Shown: in pieces, positions 6,968-9,099 of the stretch
Layout of the letters: each line of letters opens with the position of its first letter
Position numbering within the stretch: position 1 is the stretch's first letter
DNA from: JAOAPY01 sp041492185
Lineage (GTDB): Bacteria > Acidobacteriota > Blastocatellia > Pyrinomonadales > Pyrinomonadaceae
Assembly (NCBI GenBank): GCA_041492185.1
Contig: JBGPWL010000138.1
Span: 1-9,099, forward strand
Length of the DNA stretch: 9,099 nt
Direction: 5' to 3'
The notes under the pieces: generated by a model
The model's input: only the letters and a program-made list of their open reading frames with translations
What the model was told of the DNA's origin: nothing
The model's database searches: none
Made by a program: the position numbers and the translations under genes

Positions 6968-7013
6968 TGAAGCTGGGCATCATTATTCCGCAGCGAGGCT
7001 GGAGGCCTAACTC

Positions 7014-7952
7014 ATGGGCAGATATCGTTTCATACAACTTGACGTTTTCACGAACCGCGCTTTCTGCGGCAATCCACTGGCGGTATTTCCCGAAGCTGAA
7101 GGAATAAGCGACGAAGTGCAGTTGAAGATCGCGCGGGAGATGAATCTGTCGGAAACTGTTTTCGTCCTGCCGCCGCGAGACGAAAAAACTTTGCGACACT
7201 TGCGGATCTATACACCGACGCGCGAGATTCCGTTCGCGGGCCATCCGGTTGTCGGTACCTGGAACGCGCTCGCGCGCGAAGGCGTCGTTCCCGTGCCGGA
7301 AGGTGGCAGCGGCTGGACGCAAATTTTCCACGAGGTCGGCGTGGGCATTCTGCCGGTGGACATTGAATTCAAGAATGGTCAGCCTGTGCAGGTGGTGATG
7401 ACGCAGGGAAAATTTGAGATCCAGGGCGAGATCGACGATTCGCATGAGCAGGCGGAGATCGCAAGGGCGCTTGGCCTCGCGCGCGAAGATCTCGATGAGA
7501 GCCTGCCGATTCAGATCATCTCGACTGGTTTGACTGCGCTGGCCGTGCCGATTCGTTCGCTGGCTGATCTGCGTCAATGCCGCGTGAACGGCGGACTGTT
7601 GGGAGAAATTTACACGAGCGTCGGCGCGACGGGTTGCCATGCGTTTACGCGCGAGACCATAGAGATTGGCGCCGCGCGAGTGCACGCGCGATTCTTTGCT
7701 CCCGCCGACAACATTCCAGAAGATCCCGCAACCGGCAGCGCTGCGGGTGCGCTCGGCGCATACCTGGTTCACCACAACGGCGTGGGAGTCGAACCCGTTG
7801 ACGGAAAATTTTGTTTCGTAATTGAACAAGGCGACTTCATCAATCGTCCGAGCCGCATCAACATCGAAGTCAAAGGCGCGCCGGGCGCAGTCGAGCAAGT
7901 GCGCGTTGGCGGGCCGTCGGTGGTGGTTGCGAATGGGGAAGTAGTTTTTTGA
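7014..7952 (+). CDS. PhzF-family isomerase-like protein
   Basis: This is a two-lobed, diaminopimelate-epimerase-fold protein of the PhzF family. PhzF itself isomerises trans-2,3-dihydro-3-hydroxyanthranilate in phenazine synthesis, but most family members act on unknown substrates. Visible landmarks are FIQLDVFTNRAFCGNPLAV at the N-terminus, the catalytic-type glutamate E47 in EMNLSETVFVLP, the PFAGHPVVGT loop (73-82) and the second-lobe DPATGSAAGALGAYL motif (from D237). At 312 residues it is slightly longer than the usual 280-300. GGAGG lies 8 bases before the ATG. No other phenazine genes are present, so phenazine synthesis is not implied. A hairpin terminator follows, so it is probably transcribed alone from the divergent intergenic region. 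A 352-residue open frame on the opposite strand is an antisense shadow of this gene. Confidence 0.92.
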   Translation: MGRYRFIQLDVFTNRAFCGNPLAVFPEAEGISDEVQLKIAREMNLSETVFVLPPRDEKTLRHLRIYTPTREIPFAGHPVVGTWNALAREGVVPVPEGGSGWTQIFHEVGVGILPVDIEFKNGQPVQVVMTQGKFEIQGEIDDSHEQAEIARALGLAREDLDESLPIQIISTGLTALAVPIRSLADLRQCRVNGGLLGEIYTSVGATGCHAFTRETIEIGAARVHARFFAPADNIPEDPATGSAAGALGAYLVHHNGVGVEPVDGKFCFVIEQGDFINRPSRINIEVKGAPGAVEQVRVGGPSVVVANGEVVF

Positions 7953-7955
7953 AGA

Positions 7956-8048
7956 GTTTCTCGCAAAGGCGCGAAGGCTACATACGCAAGGCGCAAAGTG
8001 TTCGTTCTTTGCGCCTTTCGGTTTTTTCTTCGCGGCTTTGCGTGAAAC
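7956..8048. repeat. Nested imperfect palindromic intergenic repeat
   Basis: The outer arms 7956-7976 and 8028-8048 are inverse complements at 19 of 21 positions. Inside them a second, perfect 11-base inverted repeat occurs at 7988-7998 and 8007-8017. All arms are variants of the same CGCAAAG / GCGCAAAG word. The element fills most of the 137-base gap between the PhzF and YpdA-like genes. Words of this type recur between genes in some GC-rich bacteria, so it may be a REP/MITE-like element. That is from memory, and copy number in this genome cannot be seen here. Confidence 0.75.
7988..8027 (+). terminator. Intrinsic terminator after the PhzF-family gene
   Basis: A perfect 11-base stem, AAGGCGCAAAG (7988-7998) with CTTTGCGCCTT (8007-8017), and an 8-base loop are followed by TCGG and six T residues (8022-8027). 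The T-run starts 4 bases after the stem, which is a little late but workable. It lies 36 bases after the PhzF stop codon and would separate that gene from the YpdA-like gene. Confidence 0.6.
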
Positions 8049-8052
8049 CCCT

Positions 8053-8082
8053 TTGTAGCTTTTCGACCGCGTGATTTAGACT
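8053..8082 (+). promoter_or_regulatory. Candidate leaderless promoter of the YpdA-like gene
   Basis: TTGTAG (8053-8058) and TAGACT (8077-8082) are 18 bases apart. The -10-like element ends 7 bases before the ATG at 8090, so the transcript would begin at or within a base of the start codon. No Shine-Dalgarno sequence is present between 8072 and 8089. An in-frame TGA 18 bases upstream rules out a longer reading frame. Confidence 0.45.
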
Positions 8083-8089
8083 CCTCGCG

Positions 8090-9085
8090 ATGAATGGAGA
8101 GAACCTCGATCTATTGATCATCGGCGCCGGACCCGCAGGACTCTCCGCGGCGGATGCAGCCGCGCGCGAGGGCTTGAGCTATTTGGTGATTGAGAAAGGA
8201 ACGATCGCCGACACGATTCGCCAGTATCCCGTGGGTCGCACTTTGTTCTCAACGCCGAATGAGTTGGAGATGCGCGACGGAATGCTGCAGCCGGTGCGCG
8301 AGAAACCAACACGCGAAGAGTTGTTGTCTCACTACATTCACTTCGTGCTCGATCAGGATCTGAAAATCAACTCGGACGAAGAAGTCATCGACGTCGAACC
8401 GCTCGAAACTGAAGCGTTCCTCGTTCGGACAAATCGAGCTGAGTACAAGGCAGCGCGTTTGCTGTTTGCGATCGGAGCGATGGCCCATCCGCGTCGTTTG
8501 AACATTCCCGGCGAAGACTTGCCCAAAGTCCATCATCGCTTCGTTGAGCCTTATCCATACGTGCGCAAGAACGCGCTCGTGGTCGGCGGTGGCAACAGCG
8601 CTGCCGAAGCCGCGCTCTTTCTTTCGGAAGAAGGCGCGCGCACGACGATGGCGATCTGGCGCGAAGATTGGGAAAACCGCGATCCGAAAGCGGGCGCGAT
8701 GAAACACTGGGTGCGCTCACCACTCGAACGCGAGATTGCCGAAGGTCGTCTACGCGTAATTCTCTACAAACACATCAACGAGATCACGGAGCACGAAGTC
8801 AGCATCGCGACCGAAGACGGCGAGACGCTGACCGTACCCAATGACGTCGTTTTCGTTTTGATTGGCAGCGACGCGGATCTTACGTTGCTGAAGAAGTTGG
8901 GGGTGAAGACTGCTCCCGGAAAGTTAACCGAAGTTCCCTTCTATGACCCCGAAACTTTTGAAACCAACGTGCGTGGAATCTATGTCGTTGGTCATTTCAC
9001 AAACGCGCGACACATCAAGGCAGCGATCGATGTGCCGCGCCGGATCGTGCCGTTGATTGCGCAAAGCCTGCGCGCCGCTGTCTAG
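8090..9085 (+). CDS. ypdA: YpdA/Bdr-like FAD-NAD(P)H oxidoreductase, cysteine-free
   Basis: This is a two-Rossmann-domain flavoprotein resembling YpdA (Bdr), the NADPH-dependent reductase of bacillithiol disulfide in Firmicutes. Visible landmarks are the FAD-binding GAGPAG (12-17), the family-typical YPVGRTLFSTPNELEM (46-61), the mid-protein AIGAMAHPRRLNIPGEDLPKVHH (127-149), the NADPH-binding GGGNSA (166-171) and the C-terminal FAD segment GIYVVGHFTNARHIKAAID (296-313). Its 331 residues fit the family. In S. aureus YpdA the residue before the last glycine of the first motif is the proposed active-site Cys14; here it is Ala16, and the whole protein has no cysteine. It may reduce its partner without a protein thiol, or act on something else, for example as a thioredoxin-reductase-like or ferredoxin reductase relative. 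The presence of bshC 6.4 kb away supports a bacillithiol link. The ATG is fixed by an upstream in-frame TGA; no ribosome binding site is visible. Confidence 0.82.
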   Translation: MNGENLDLLIIGAGPAGLSAADAAAREGLSYLVIEKGTIADTIRQYPVGRTLFSTPNELEMRDGMLQPVREKPTREELLSHYIHFVLDQDLKINSDEEVIDVEPLETEAFLVRTNRAEYKAARLLFAIGAMAHPRRLNIPGEDLPKVHHRFVEPYPYVRKNALVVGGGNSAAEAALFLSEEGARTTMAIWREDWENRDPKAGAMKHWVRSPLEREIAEGRLRVILYKHINEITEHEVSIATEDGETLTVPNDVVFVLIGSDADLTLLKKLGVKTAPGKLTEVPFYDPETFETNVRGIYVVGHFTNARHIKAAIDVPRRIVPLIAQSLRAAV

Positions 9086-9099
9086 CAACCGGCGTCTCA

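Larger units (their letters stand above)
6349..7013. other. 665-base divergent intergenic region without a convincing gene
   Basis: Open frames here are short and read through promoter-like and inverted-repeat sequence, so I call none. The region holds the 5' leader of the small beta-rich gene, a near-consensus minus-strand promoter (6740-6768), a candidate plus-strand promoter (6938-6967) and several small perfect inverted repeats: 6469-6505, 6691-6710 (AACGCGC/GCGCGTT) and 6824-6843 (GTAAAGG/CCTTTAC). A tRNA or rRNA gene is not evident. A small RNA or long regulatory leader on the minus strand is possible. Confidence 0.6.

Noticed and set aside
6935..6975. tRNA T-arm-like word GGTTCAACC
   Set aside because: The flanking five-base arms do not pair and no cloverleaf can be drawn around it.
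6840..7898. 352-codon open frame on the minus strand opposite the PhzF gene
   Set aside because: It is fully antisense to a clear PhzF-family gene with a ribosome binding site and catalytic motifs. Its product is Arg/His/Asn-rich with no recognisable domain, typical of a GC-rich shadow frame.

Overview
The window looks like chromosomal DNA of a GC-rich, Gram-negative-type bacterium, most likely from the Acidobacteriota (Blastocatellia-like). That placement is an inference. It rests on bacillithiol genes (BshC and a YpdA-type reductase) beside a secreted protein with a barrel-like C-terminus, and on intergenic repeats of the 'cgcaaaggcgcgaag' type. No rRNA, tRNA, CRISPR array, transposase or phage gene is visible.

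Left flank (1-2813, minus strand): a nearly complete bshC, the last enzyme of bacillithiol synthesis, runs off the left edge. Upstream of it is a class I aldolase of the DapA/HOGA superfamily whose active site looks more like 4-hydroxy-2-oxoglutarate aldolase than like lysine-pathway DapA.

Centre (2838-6348, minus strand): three genes of unrecognised function lie head to tail with 59- and 65-base gaps. In transcription order they are a 113-residue beta-rich protein without a signal peptide, a 675-residue exported protein with an N-terminal helical region, a Pro/Ser/Thr linker and a probable outer-membrane-barrel-like C-terminus, and a 338-residue membrane protein with an IPT/TIG domain and an Ala/Gly/Asp repeat tail. 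Both internal gaps begin with an inverted repeat placed at the preceding stop codon. Hand counts on sampled stretches give clearly lower GC here (4501-4620: 52 of 120) than in the flanks (1081-1140 plus 8581-8640: 79 of 120). This cassette is the best candidate for an undescribed system, probably at the cell envelope.

Divergent intergenic region (6349-7013): it has no convincing gene. It does hold a near-consensus sigma70-type promoter facing the cassette, small perfect inverted repeats, and a plausible promoter for the rightward gene.

Right flank (7014-9085, plus strand): a PhzF-family protein, then a hairpin terminator embedded in a larger imperfect palindrome, then a YpdA/Bdr-like FAD-NAD(P)H oxidoreductase. 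This protein contains no cysteine at all, so it lacks the active-site cysteine proposed for characterised YpdA. Together bshC and this reductase suggest a bacillithiol-related neighbourhood interrupted by the cassette. Two genes, the aldolase and the YpdA-like gene, have a -10-like hexamer 7-8 bases before the start codon and no ribosome binding site, which suggests leaderless mRNAs.
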